Source: Anaerospora hongkongensis
Lineage (GTDB): Bacteria; Bacillota; Negativicutes; Sporomusales; DSM-15969
DNA: 32,099 nucleotides
NCBI RefSeq assembly: GCF_004339805.1
Contig: NZ_SLUI01000024.1
Span: 1-32,099, forward strand
Direction: 5' to 3'
How positions within the stretch are numbered: the first letter of the stretch is position 1; every line of letters begins with the position of its first letter. The notes beneath the pieces are model-generated. The model saw only the letters and a list, made by a program, of their open reading frames with translations. It did not search any database and was not told the origin of the DNA. Below are positions 22,937 through 31,091 of this stretch, piece by piece. A program made the translations under genes and the position numbers.

Positions 22937-23773
22937 GTGTCACAAGTTCATGTTATTCTTGACAGTACCGCCAATGTACCGCCGCAATTACTGGAAAAGT
23001 GGTGTAATCTCCACGTGGTTCCCCTAACGGTACTGTTAAATAACCGACAAATAAATGAAAGTGAATTGTCTGCCGCAGATTTGTTTACACTGATAAAAGA
23101 AACCGGAGATCATCCCAAAACCTCCCAGCCTGCTCCGGGAGATTTTGCTGCTTTATTCTCGACGATTCACAATAGTGGGGATTCGGCAGTTGTCATTACG
23201 CTTGCCGGCAGTTTAAGTGGTACGGTGCAAAGTGCCAAAATAGCTGCCCAAATGGCTGGCAGTAAAAATATATTCGTAGTCGATTCCGGTACGACGGCCA
23301 TCGGTATGGTACAAATGGCAGAGCAGGCGTTAGCGATGGCTGCTGCTGGTGCTGAAGCAGGCTGCATTGCTGCTGAAATTGAAAAAATGGCAGGTGCAAC
23401 TCATACGATGTTTGTGCCTGCAACATTGGAATATCTCCATAAAGGCGGGCGTATTGGCGGCGCAGCCGCTGTGTTTGGGGCAATACTGCAAATAAGACCG
23501 ATTCTCTACTTAAGGGAAGGAAAAGTAGCTGTTTTGGATAAGGTGCGGACCCGGACCAGAGCCATTGCCCGCATGACGGAGGAATTAAAGAACTATCCTG
23601 ATTTTGCCTATATCAGTGTCGTTGCTATTGAAGCGAAAGAAGAAGCTCTTATTCTGCAGCAGCAAATTCAACAGCTCTATCCGCAAATACCTGTACTATT
23701 CGGCGAGGGCGGACCTGTGTTAGCCAGCCATTTGGGGCCGGGCTTGGTAGGGCTTATTTTCCAGGAGAAGTAA
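22937..23773 (+). CDS. DegV family fatty-acid-binding protein (FakB-like)
   Basis: Binds a fatty acid in a buried pocket and presents it to the kinase FakA for phosphorylation, in the uptake route of exogenous or recycled fatty acids. The 278 residues are typical: VHVILDSTANVP (4-15) with the Asp-Ser-Thr motif, KTSQPAPGDF, LAGSLSGTVQSAK and VDSGTTAIGMVQM. The start is GTG 22937 after GGGGGAG. It lies 19 bases upstream of a DAK2/FakA gene, which strongly supports the FakB assignment. Confidence 0.9.
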   Translation: MSQVHVILDSTANVPPQLLEKWCNLHVVPLTVLLNNRQINESELSAADLFTLIKETGDHPKTSQPAPGDFAALFSTIHNSGDSAVVITLAGSLSGTVQSAKIAAQMAGSKNIFVVDSGTTAIGMVQMAEQALAMAAAGAEAGCIAAEIEKMAGATHTMFVPATLEYLHKGGRIGGAAAVFGAILQIRPILYLREGKVAVLDKVRTRTRAIARMTEELKNYPDFAYISVVAIEAKEEALILQQQIQQLYPQIPVLFGEGGPVLASHLGPGLVGLIFQEK

Positions 23774-23792
23774 TAAGGATGGTGGGTGTAAG

Positions 23793-25388
23793 ATGGTAGA
23801 GATGGTTACGGGCAAGGATTATCGCCGCATGATTGCCGGTGCATATAAAGCATTTATGAGAGAGCATCAATATATTAACAGCTTAAATGTGTTTCCTGTT
23901 CCCGATGGTGACACGGGGACCAATATGCTGCTTACATTGGGCGCTGTTGCCCGGTCGGTGGCCGAAGCACCTGAGGCGGGAATAGGTCCTTTGGCCAAAC
24001 GTGCTGCCGACAGTGCCATTATGGGAGCCCGTGGCAATTCAGGAGTCATTTTATCTCAGATATTTCGGGGGATTGCCAGAGGATTGGCTGGCAAAGAGCA
24101 AGCCACTTCTTCCGAAGTAGGTAAGGCTTTCCAGTATGGTGTATTATATGCATACCGGGCAGTTTCCCGGCCGGTAGAAGGAACCATATTGTCGGTTGCA
24201 AAAGGCATAGCCAAAGGAGCCCGGCGAACGGTACGGGAAACACTGCCTTTTTCGGATATTTTAAAAGAAGCGATTTCTGCTGGCCGGGAAGCACTGAACA
24301 AGACGCCTGAGCAATTACCAATATTAAAACAGGCTGGTGTAGTTGACGCCGGAGGCCAGGGGCTGTTAGTGTTTCTCACAGGCTGCCTCGAGGGGCTGGA
24401 AGGCGTAGGCAGCGGCCCGGAAGCTGACTGGGACCGCACGCTGACACTGACGGTGCCGGGTGTGGAAGAGTTTGATATTGCTCACCCCTATTGCACCGAA
24501 TTTATTGTAAAAAATTGTTCGCTTAACCGTAATGAAGCCAGGAAACTCCTGCTGCCTCAAGGTGATTCTCTCGTACTGGCTGAAGGGGATAATGTTCTTA
24601 AGGTTCATATTCACAGTGCTCACCCCGGGGCTGTTTTGGAAATGGCTCTTACCTGGGGAACCCTGCATGATATAAAGATTGATAACATGGCCGATCAACA
24701 CCGGCAGACCGTCATTCCTGCGCCAGCTAAGCAAGCCTTGGCCGTGATTACCGTAGCGGATGGAGAGGGCTTTCAGGCAATGATGAAAAAAATGGGTGCT
24801 CAGCTTGTTATTGCAGGCGGTCAGACCATGAATCCTCCGGTAGAGGATTTTATGAGCGCCGTCCATAGCGGGCAAGCTGAACGGTATATCATTCTCCCTA
24901 ATAACAAAAACATTATTTTGGCAGCCAACCAGGCTAAAAAATTACTTGGCGACCGGGTAGAGGTTGTGCCTACAGTCAACATACCCCAAGGACTGGCCGC
25001 ATTACTGGCCTTTGATTCCGATAAGGCCATAGCGGATAATGTTGCGGCTATGACAGAGCGGATGGGGGCAGTACAGGCTGCGGGTGTAACAATTGCTGTG
25101 CGCGACAGCCTGGTGAATGGGCAAATAGTACCGGCAGGCCGGTTTATCGGTGTTGTCGATAACCGGGTGCTGGCCGACGGCGCTGATTTGCCGACTGCCT
25201 TGCTTGAACTGGCTGAAAAGCTGTCCATTACGGATGCTGAGGTGGTTAGCCTTTATTATGGCAGCGAGCTGACTGAAGCGGAGGCCGAAAAGCTGGCTAA
25301 ACAACTGCAGGATAAATACAGTACGGTAGAGGTAGAACTATATGCCGGCGGGCAGGCCTTGTATCCACTGATTATCAGTATTGAATGA
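23793..25388 (+). CDS. fakA: DAK2-domain fatty acid kinase (FakA-like)
   Basis: Phosphorylates FakB-bound fatty acids with ATP to acyl phosphates for phospholipid synthesis. The 531 residues begin with a DhaL/DAK2 ATP-binding domain (about 1-205) that carries NVFPVPDGDTGTNM (32-45) and GARGNSGVILSQIFRG. A middle domain and a C-terminal DegV-like domain (about 315-531) complete the usual FakA plan. AAGGATGGTGG supports ATG 23793, and an in-frame ATG follows at 23802. It is probably co-transcribed with the FakB gene before it and the cyclodeaminase-family gene 40 bases after it. Confidence 0.92.
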   Translation: MVEMVTGKDYRRMIAGAYKAFMREHQYINSLNVFPVPDGDTGTNMLLTLGAVARSVAEAPEAGIGPLAKRAADSAIMGARGNSGVILSQIFRGIARGLAGKEQATSSEVGKAFQYGVLYAYRAVSRPVEGTILSVAKGIAKGARRTVRETLPFSDILKEAISAGREALNKTPEQLPILKQAGVVDAGGQGLLVFLTGCLEGLEGVGSGPEADWDRTLTLTVPGVEEFDIAHPYCTEFIVKNCSLNRNEARKLLLPQGDSLVLAEGDNVLKVHIHSAHPGAVLEMALTWGTLHDIKIDNMADQHRQTVIPAPAKQALAVITVADGEGFQAMMKKMGAQLVIAGGQTMNPPVEDFMSAVHSGQAERYIILPNNKNIILAANQAKKLLGDRVEVVPTVNIPQGLAALLAFDSDKAIADNVAAMTERMGAVQAAGVTIAVRDSLVNGQIVPAGRFIGVVDNRVLADGADLPTALLELAEKLSITDAEVVSLYYGSELTEAEAEKLAKQLQDKYSTVEVELYAGGQALYPLIISIE

Positions 25389-25428
25389 GAAACTAGTCTG
25401 CCAAACAATTTAGCCGGAGGTATCGATT

Positions 25429-26088
25429 ATGCTTGTCACTTTGACTATTGATAAATACGCCGAACAGCTGGCTTCCAAGGCATCAACACCCGGTGGCGGC
25501 AGCGCCGCAGCCTTGACAGGTTTGCTAGGGGTCAGTCTGATGGAAATGAGTGTAAATTTAACACTTGGCCGTCCGCAATACGCCGAGCATGAGGAAATGC
25601 TGCAGACACAAATTGCGCAATTGGCTAAGGTCCATCTTAGCCTGCAGGAACTGATCGACCGGGATGCGCTTGCTTTTGGCAAAGTAATGGCAGCGTATAA
25701 AATGCCCAAAGATACTGACTTTGAGAAAGCTCACCGCAGTGAAGGCATTCAGCAGGCGCTTAAGCAGGCTGCCGAAGTTCCGCTGGCGATTGCCCGGTAC
25801 TCTCTGGAAGCTTTGGAAATCGGCAAGTTGCTGCTTGGCAGGATCAATCCCCAGGTTGTGAGTGATTTAGCGGTAGGAGCACAGAACAGTTATGCTGCTG
25901 TAATGGGAGCCTTGCTGAATACATCGATTAATTTACCGCTTTTGTCCAATAAGGCGCTGGCCAGTGCGCTAAAAGGCCAGTTGTTGCATACCCGAACTGC
26001 TGCTGATCAATTGCTTAGCGAAATCCAGGCTCATATCTACAGTGAAGAGCCGTTTACCGTAATGCAGGCAGAAGCGATGGATAAATAA
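25429..26088 (+). CDS. Formiminotransferase-cyclodeaminase family protein
   Basis: A 219-residue helical protein of the FTCD C-terminal/methenyltetrahydrofolate cyclohydrolase family (FchA-like). Segments are STPGGGSAAALTGLLGVSL (19-37) and the conserved SDLAVGAQNSYAAVMGAL near the C-terminus. Stand-alone members deaminate 5-formimino-THF or hydrolyse 5,10-methenyl-THF, which links to one-carbon and purine or histidine breakdown metabolism. Which reaction applies here is not clear. The ribosome site is GCCGGAGG. No folate gene is adjacent, so the link to the Fak pair may be positional only. Confidence 0.88.
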   Translation: MLVTLTIDKYAEQLASKASTPGGGSAAALTGLLGVSLMEMSVNLTLGRPQYAEHEEMLQTQIAQLAKVHLSLQELIDRDALAFGKVMAAYKMPKDTDFEKAHRSEGIQQALKQAAEVPLAIARYSLEALEIGKLLLGRINPQVVSDLAVGAQNSYAAVMGALLNTSINLPLLSNKALASALKGQLLHTRTAADQLLSEIQAHIYSEEPFTVMQAEAMDK

Positions 26089-26092
26089 CAAG

Positions 26093-26130
26093 CAGTCCGC
26101 ATCTCCTTTTTAGGGGATGCGGACTGTTTG
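26093..26130. terminator. Terminator between convergent genes
   Basis: CAGTCCGCATCTCC (26093-26106) pairs with GGGGATGCGGACTG (26113-26126) with one G-T pair and a TTTTTA loop, followed by TTTGTTT. It is likely to serve both the plus-strand cluster and the minus-strand SDR gene. Confidence 0.85.
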
Positions 26131-26131
26131 T

Positions 26132-27013
26132 TTATCCATTGACAATGGTACCGCCGTTTATATGGATAATCTGCCCTGTCATATAAGAAGAATCATCAGA
26201 GGCCAGGAATACATAAGCCGGTGCGACTTCAGCCGGCTGCCCGGCACGTTTCATCGGCGTATCGGTGCCAAACTGGGCTACATGAGCGTCGTTGAAGGAA
26301 GCCGGTATCAGTGGTGTCCAGATCGGACCGGGAGCAACACCGTTGACTCTGATACCCTGAGATACCAGTGATTGTGACAAGGAGCGGGTAAAGGCGACAA
26401 TCGCTCCTTTGGTGGCTGAGTAGTCGATAAGCTGGTCATTGCCTTTGTAAGCCGTTACGGAAGTGGTGTTGATAATGGTGCTGCCGTTTTTCAGGTAGGG
26501 AAGGGCGGCCTTTGTTAAAAAGAAGCACGAGTAAATGTTCGTCCGAAAGGTACGGTCTAATTGTGCTTCGGTTATATCTTCCAGGCGGGTTTGCACATGC
26601 TGCTCAGCCGCATTATTAATCAATATGTCAAGACCGCCAAACTGCTTGATTGTTCGCTCAACTGCTTCCCGGCAAAAGTCTTCACCGCCAATATCGCCAC
26701 CGATTAACAGGCAGTGCCGTCCTGTTGCCTCAATCAGCTTTTTTGTATACTGGGCATCATTGTCTTCGTTAAGGTAAACAATGGCAATATCTGCTCCTTC
26801 ATGGGCAAAAGTCAGAGCTACTGCCCGGCCAATACCGCTGTCTCCACCGCTAATCAGTGCGATTTTTCCACGTAATTTACCGGCGGATTGATAGCTTTCT
26901 TTCATCACCCAGGGAGGGGGATTCATTGCCTGCTCGATGCCGGGCTGTGAATTCTGGTGCTGCGGCGGAAAGCCGAGATTGCGGGTAAGTAAGAAACTTT
27001 CTTCTGTGGGCAT
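26132..27013 (-). CDS. SDR family oxidoreductase
   Basis: A 293-residue classical short-chain dehydrogenase of the YhdF/YhxC/Gsp39 type, which has a 40-50-residue N-terminal extension before the Rossmann fold. NAD(P)-binding SGGDSGIGRA is at 55-64, NNAA at 133-136, the catalytic Ser lies in NTTSVTAYKG (185 region) and Tyr198-x-x-x-Lys202 (YSATK) follows. The C-terminal GQIIHINGGTIVNG is typical. The ATG at 27013 follows GGAAAGGAGC. The frame extends 8 codons upstream without need. Substrate is unknown, since relatives are often general stress proteins. Confidence 0.92.
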   Translation of the reverse strand: MPTEESFLLTRNLGFPPQHQNSQPGIEQAMNPPPWVMKESYQSAGKLRGKIALISGGDSGIGRAVALTFAHEGADIAIVYLNEDNDAQYTKKLIEATGRHCLLIGGDIGGEDFCREAVERTIKQFGGLDILINNAAEQHVQTRLEDITEAQLDRTFRTNIYSCFFLTKAALPYLKNGSTIINTTSVTAYKGNDQLIDYSATKGAIVAFTRSLSQSLVSQGIRVNGVAPGPIWTPLIPASFNDAHVAQFGTDTPMKRAGQPAEVAPAYVFLASDDSSYMTGQIIHINGGTIVNG

Positions 27014-27061
27014 AAGATAGCTCCTTTCCAACAACATAGCATTAGCATACCCGCAAGAGGA

Positions 27062-27103
27062 AAAAGAAATTAGCCTGACACATTCGTCAGGCTAATTTCT
27101 TTT
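27062..27103 (-). terminator. Terminator of tex
   Basis: An almost perfect 18-base inverted repeat with the core GAAATTAGCCTGAC and a 6-base loop. On the minus strand it is followed by a T-rich run. It overlaps the tex stop codon (27102-27104). Confidence 0.88.
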
Positions 27104-29276
27104 ATTGCTTAGGGACTTGTTTTAGGCTAAGGCCGATACGGCCCCGTTCCTCATCTACCGAGATAACCAGAACATCGAGGATATCGCCCACAGAAACAAT
27201 ATCCAAGGGGTGACGGAAAGGTTTGCTGGCAAGTTCAGAACGGTGAATTAAACCGTTGATCTTAATGCCGATGTCGACAAAAACACCAAAATCAATGACA
27301 TTATGGACAGTCCCCCGGACGATGGTGCCAGGCTTAATATCTGACAGTTTCACTACGTTTTTGCGAGTCAGCGGAGCAGGCAAATCTTCCCGGGGATCGC
27401 GCCCCGGCTTGACGAGTGCCGCCAGGATGTCTCTCACGGTAGGCTCACCGGCACCTGCTTCAGCCGCGAGTTTAGTCACGTCAGCTTGCTGGGCTTGCTG
27501 TTGAATACTTTTCAGCTGATCTTTACTGCTTAAGCTGTCTACAGTATAGCCTAATTTCTCCAGCAAGTTTTGCGCAAGCGCATAGGATTCGGGATGGACA
27601 GGTGTATTATCAAGCGGATTGTCACTGGCCTGTAGCCTTAGGAAGCCGGCGCACTGCGTATAAGCTGCCGGTCCAAGGCGGGGGACTTTCAATAGCTGCT
27701 TACGGTTTTTGAAGGAGCCGTTGGCATCGCGGAAAGCCACAATATTTTTGGCTACTGCAGCGTTAATTCCCGCTACATATTGCAGCAGTGCAGGCGAGGC
27801 AGTATTCAGTTCAACGCCTACATGGTTGACGGCCGACTCAACGACGCTGGTTAGTGTACCGGTCAGTTCCTTTTGGTTGACATCATGCTGATATTGGCCG
27901 ACACCGATTGACTTAGGATCAATTTTTACTAATTCGGCCAAGGGATCCTGGACCCGGCGGGCAATAGAGACCGCACCGCGAATCGATACATCCAGATCAG
28001 GCAGTTCGTCTTTCGCCAGCTTGGAGGCTGAATAAACCGAGGCACCTGCTTCGTTGGTAATTACATAATGGACAGGGAGATTATGGGCATTAATGAGCTG
28101 TGCGGTAAACTCTTCCGTTTCATAAGACGCTGTACCGTTTCCGATCGCGACAAGGGTAATGCCGTGTTTCTGAATGGCAGTTAAAACGGTGTCAGCAGCT
28201 TTTTGTTTCTGGGTTTCGCTCATTGTTAGATAGAGTGTGCTTGTTTCAAGGACAGTCCCTGTTGGGCCGACAACAGCCATTTTACAGCCTGTGCGGTAGC
28301 CGGGATCAAGACCCATTACCGTGTGGCCGGCAAGCGGCTGCTGCAAGAGCAACTGACGCAGGTTCAGACCAAAAACGCGAATCGCCTGCTTCTCAGCATT
28401 TTCCGTCAGTTGGTTGCGTACTTCCCGCTCCAGGGCAGGAAAAAGCAGCCGTTTGTAGCCATCGGCAATGGCAGCGCGAATCAATTCTGAAAAAATGGAA
28501 CTACCCGTGATAAACTCCCGGGCTATGCGGTCAATGTTATCGTCATGAGCGGTCGTTAGATGCACTTTCAGGAGATTTTTCGTTTCCCCGCGGTTAACGG
28601 CCAATATCCGGTGAGAGGGCATACGGTTGACCGGTTCATGATACTCTTTGTAGTTCAGAACTTCTTTGGCCTGGCTTTCGTCCACGGCAAATTCCGTCGA
28701 AATCTCCGCGCTGCTCCATAAATGCCTACGCAGCAGGGCCCGGATATCAGCCCGCTCGCTGATGGTTTCTGCTATAATATCGGCAGCTCCCGCCAGAGCT
28801 TCTTCGGGCGTGGCAATTTCTTTTTCCGGATTAATAAACGGAGTGGCTGCTTCTGCTGGCGAGCCTGTCTGCAGCTGCTGGGCCATGATGATGTCAGCTA
28901 AAGGCTGAAGTCCCTTTTCCTTGGCAATTTGAGCGCGAGTCCGTTTCTTAGGTCGATAGGGCAAGTATAGGTCTTCTAGATCCTGTAATTTGGTACAGGC
29001 AGTAATTGCAGCAGCCAGCTCAGGAGTCAGTTTGCCCTGTTCTTCAATTGTACTAAGAATTTCCTCCTGCCGTTTGACCAGGTTACGCAAATAACTAAGC
29101 CGTTCCTGAACAGTGCGGATTTGTTCTTCATCCAGCTCACCTGTTGCTTCTTTGCGGTAACGGGCAATGAAAGGTACGGTATTACTGTCGTCGAGTAACT
29201 TAATAGTTGCTTCTACTTGAAAGAGCTTGACGCCCATCTCGCGGGCGATAGCTGAGCTAATATCGGTTAACAGCAT
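27102..29276 (-). CDS. tex: Tex family S1 RNA-binding protein
   Basis: A 724-residue transcription accessory protein related to the core of eukaryotic Spt6. It binds nucleic acid and affects transcription and RNA turnover. Domains in order: an N-terminal helical Tex region with NTVPFIARYRKEATGELDE, a YqgF/RNase H-like domain beginning GHTVMGLDPGYRTG (about 319), helix-hairpin-helix repeats (about 490-560), and a C-terminal S1 domain (about 645-719, with GTVHNVIDFGVFVDIG). The start is ATG 29276. The longer frame to 29333 passes through the promoter, so it is rejected. The ribosome site is weak (GATGGTGA). Confidence 0.95.
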   Translation of the reverse strand: MLLTDISSAIAREMGVKLFQVEATIKLLDDSNTVPFIARYRKEATGELDEEQIRTVQERLSYLRNLVKRQEEILSTIEEQGKLTPELAAAITACTKLQDLEDLYLPYRPKKRTRAQIAKEKGLQPLADIIMAQQLQTGSPAEAATPFINPEKEIATPEEALAGAADIIAETISERADIRALLRRHLWSSAEISTEFAVDESQAKEVLNYKEYHEPVNRMPSHRILAVNRGETKNLLKVHLTTAHDDNIDRIAREFITGSSIFSELIRAAIADGYKRLLFPALEREVRNQLTENAEKQAIRVFGLNLRQLLLQQPLAGHTVMGLDPGYRTGCKMAVVGPTGTVLETSTLYLTMSETQKQKAADTVLTAIQKHGITLVAIGNGTASYETEEFTAQLINAHNLPVHYVITNEAGASVYSASKLAKDELPDLDVSIRGAVSIARRVQDPLAELVKIDPKSIGVGQYQHDVNQKELTGTLTSVVESAVNHVGVELNTASPALLQYVAGINAAVAKNIVAFRDANGSFKNRKQLLKVPRLGPAAYTQCAGFLRLQASDNPLDNTPVHPESYALAQNLLEKLGYTVDSLSSKDQLKSIQQQAQQADVTKLAAEAGAGEPTVRDILAALVKPGRDPREDLPAPLTRKNVVKLSDIKPGTIVRGTVHNVIDFGVFVDIGIKINGLIHRSELASKPFRHPLDIVSVGDILDVLVISVDEERGRIGLSLKQVPKQ

Positions 29277-29304
29277 TTTTTCACCATCTTTAGTATTTTT
29301 TTTC

Positions 29305-29333
29305 ATTATAACATTATGGCAGACAAGCCGCAA
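29305..29333 (-). promoter_or_regulatory. Promoter of tex
   Basis: Minus strand: TTGCGG (29328-29333), a 17-base spacer and TATAAT (29305-29310) with a TGT extension. The leader is only about 20 bases. Confidence 0.6.
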
Positions 29334-29434
29334 AACAGGTAAGGAAGTACCAATACCGAGAAATTTCTAAATTTAGCATAAAATGGATGAGTCCTCAATA
29401 TATAACACTATAATGATTTTGTGGGGGTGATCGT

Positions 29435-29791
29435 ATGCAATGGCAAGCTCTGTTAACAAATGCGGCAAATTATTTTGTTGTTGCTAAACCATTTTTAGCG
29501 GCAGTTGTGTTACTGGTGTCATTAGTTTTAGTCGGGGATAAAGGCAGCAAAGTCTCACTAAACCGCAATAGTCCCTGCTTAGCGGCACTTTGTATTTTTG
29601 CTTTCGCCATTGGCACAGGACTGACAACGTGGTTTTTCCTCCTGGCTCCACTGCTGGCATTAACAGGGATTAATTTTACACTTACCTATCCCATGATTAC
29701 TATGTATGGTGCTTTCTGGCTGCTGATGGGAGTCTTGATCTCGGCGAAAAAGCTGATCTATGATGCTCACCGGCGCCAGCATCAGGGGTAA
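29435..29791 (+). CDS. Small integral membrane protein, unknown function
   Basis: A 118-residue very hydrophobic protein with four predicted membrane helices (about 17-34, 48-64, 65-80 and 84-103) and a basic C-terminal tail (KKLIYDAHRRQHQG). I do not recognise a family. It starts at ATG 29435 after a GGGGGTG ribosome site. A TATAAT at 29409-29414 gives a plausible -10 box, without a clear -35. It is transcribed divergently from tex and ends at its own terminator. It may be a small sensor or transport accessory, but nothing decides this. Confidence 0.7.
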   Translation: MQWQALLTNAANYFVVAKPFLAAVVLLVSLVLVGDKGSKVSLNRNSPCLAALCIFAFAIGTGLTTWFFLLAPLLALTGINFTLTYPMITMYGAFWLLMGVLISAKKLIYDAHRRQHQG

Positions 29792-29810
29792 CAATACATT
29801 AAAATCAAGT

Positions 29811-29845
29811 AAAGCGCTTGCCGCTCGAGGCTAGCGCTTTTTATA
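29811..29845 (+). terminator. Terminator of the membrane protein gene
   Basis: AAAGCGCT (29811-29818) pairs with AGCGCTTT (29833-29840), extended inward by GCC/GGC across a T-T mismatch, then a T-run. Confidence 0.85.
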
Positions 29846-29861
29846 TGAACAGGAAAGGCCT

Positions 29862-29900
29862 AAAAAAGCTGTTCCCCTCGCATTGGCGGCAGAACAGCTT
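29862..29900 (-). terminator. Terminator of the HD-GYP gene
   Basis: AAGCTGTTC (29866-29874) pairs with GAACAGCTT (29892-29900). Read on the minus strand it is followed by a T-run (A-tract at 29862-29867). It lies 5 bases after the HD-GYP stop. Confidence 0.85.
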
Positions 29901-29904
29901 ATCG

Positions 29905-30924
29905 TTACTCTTTTATTACTTGTAAAATAGTGATATTCGGCTTTAGTGTAAGATCAATGTCAGTATAGCTGGTATCGTCAAAAATCCGTACTACCGGGCG
30001 AAGCGGATAATGAACGCTATTTTTAACGACATAACCGGTCTTGTGTGTATTGAGTTCGACTAAGCTGCCTACCGGGAATACTGCAACGCTGTGGAAAAAT
30101 GCCCGCAGGGAATTAAGATCAAATTGCGTATTGCCGGCAGCCATCATCGTTTCCACAATTTCCTGACGGGATGCCTGAGTATAGGCAGCGTTACTCATCG
30201 CTGTATCATAGTAATTAGCGATTGCTACCAGACGGGATAAGGGGTGAAGATTTTTACCGGACAAGCCTAACGGATAGCCAGAGCCGTCATATCGCTCATG
30301 ATGCTCAGCGGCAATGCGGGCTACGGTAGGATTGACATAAGCTTTGAGCAGCAGTTCCCGGCTGAACAGCGGATGAAAACGCATCGGTTCAGGAACAGAC
30401 AGGCTTTGCTGAGGAAGAGCGGTTTTCCCGATATCATGGAGCAGTGCTCCTAATGCCAGATCTTTTAAAAGCGGTTGGGGCATTTTTAAATAGAGCCCCG
30501 TAACCAGCGATAACAGGCACACATTAATACCGTGCTGAATTTCGTCCTCACTTGGCTGACGAACCTTTATATTCATTATATAAGGTAAGCGTTTACCTGT
30601 TTCCGTAATCACTTTATCTACGGTTTGCTTCATTTGTTCTAATTGTGTAATGCGCACGTGCTGATTGGTAAGATCAGCTACTTTTAACGTAAAAACGCTG
30701 CGAAAACACTGGGCAAGCTCATCACGCAGTCCAGGGGAAAGCGCGGGCTGACTCAATAGTTCGGCAATTGGGTCAGCGACATGAATTGCTGTAATCCCTA
30801 ATTGCTTTAAGCGACTTATATAAGCGGCAGTCAGGGTGATGCCGCTTTCCAGCAATAAATTGCCCCGCTCGTCCATAATATCTGTAGTCAAGACCATTCC
30901 AGGCTGAACGTAGGAAAGTTGCAT
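29905..30924 (-). CDS. HD-GYP domain protein, probable c-di-GMP phosphodiesterase
   Basis: Predicted to degrade cyclic di-GMP, which controls motility and surface attachment. The 339 residues have an N-terminal region (about 1-80) typical of HD-GYP proteins without a receiver domain, then HD-GYP core motifs: His131 (EIQHG), HDIGK (163-167), HHERYDGSGYP (208-218) and a later Asp240. These metal and signature residues are all present, so activity is likely. The start is ATG 30924 with AGGTGG nearby. A strong promoter lies at 30957-30985. It is divergent from a LytS-like sensor gene. Confidence 0.9.
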   Translation of the reverse strand: MQLSYVQPGMVLTTDIMDERGNLLLESGITLTAAYISRLKQLGITAIHVADPIAELLSQPALSPGLRDELAQCFRSVFTLKVADLTNQHVRITQLEQMKQTVDKVITETGKRLPYIMNIKVRQPSEDEIQHGINVCLLSLVTGLYLKMPQPLLKDLALGALLHDIGKTALPQQSLSVPEPMRFHPLFSRELLLKAYVNPTVARIAAEHHERYDGSGYPLGLSGKNLHPLSRLVAIANYYDTAMSNAAYTQASRQEIVETMMAAGNTQFDLNSLRAFFHSVAVFPVGSLVELNTHKTGYVVKNSVHYPLRPVVRIFDDTSYTDIDLTLKPNITILQVIKE

Positions 30925-30956
30925 GAGAACCACCTCTAGAATACTATATCATTTTC

Positions 30957-30985
30957 ATTATAAATCTACCTAAGCAGGAATTCAA
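30957..30985 (-). promoter_or_regulatory. Promoter of the HD-GYP gene
   Basis: Minus strand: TTGAAT (30980-30985), a 17-base spacer and TATAAT (30957-30962). Confidence 0.75.
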
Positions 30986-30994
30986 TTCGTTGAA

Positions 30995-31025
30995 AGTCCT
31001 AGACACTGGTAATCGGTATAGGACT
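30995..31025. promoter_or_regulatory. Inverted repeat between divergent HD-GYP and LytS-like genes
   Basis: AGTCCTA (30995-31001) and TAGGACT (31019-31025) are perfect inverse arms 17 bases apart, lying just upstream of the HD-GYP promoter. It could bind a dimeric regulator acting on both genes, or it could be chance in a short region. A weak promoter for the plus-strand gene (TTGTAT at 31039, TATCGT at 31062) follows. Confidence 0.4.
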
Positions 31026-31091
31026 AAAGTCTCAATGATTGTATCACTGCCTAAAAAATGATATCGTATAGCGTAGAAGAGGTGAAGAAAA

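Noticed and set aside
29277..29333. 19-codon N-terminal extension of Tex
   Set aside because: It covers the predicted promoter (TATAAT at 29305-29310), so it would not be in the transcript.
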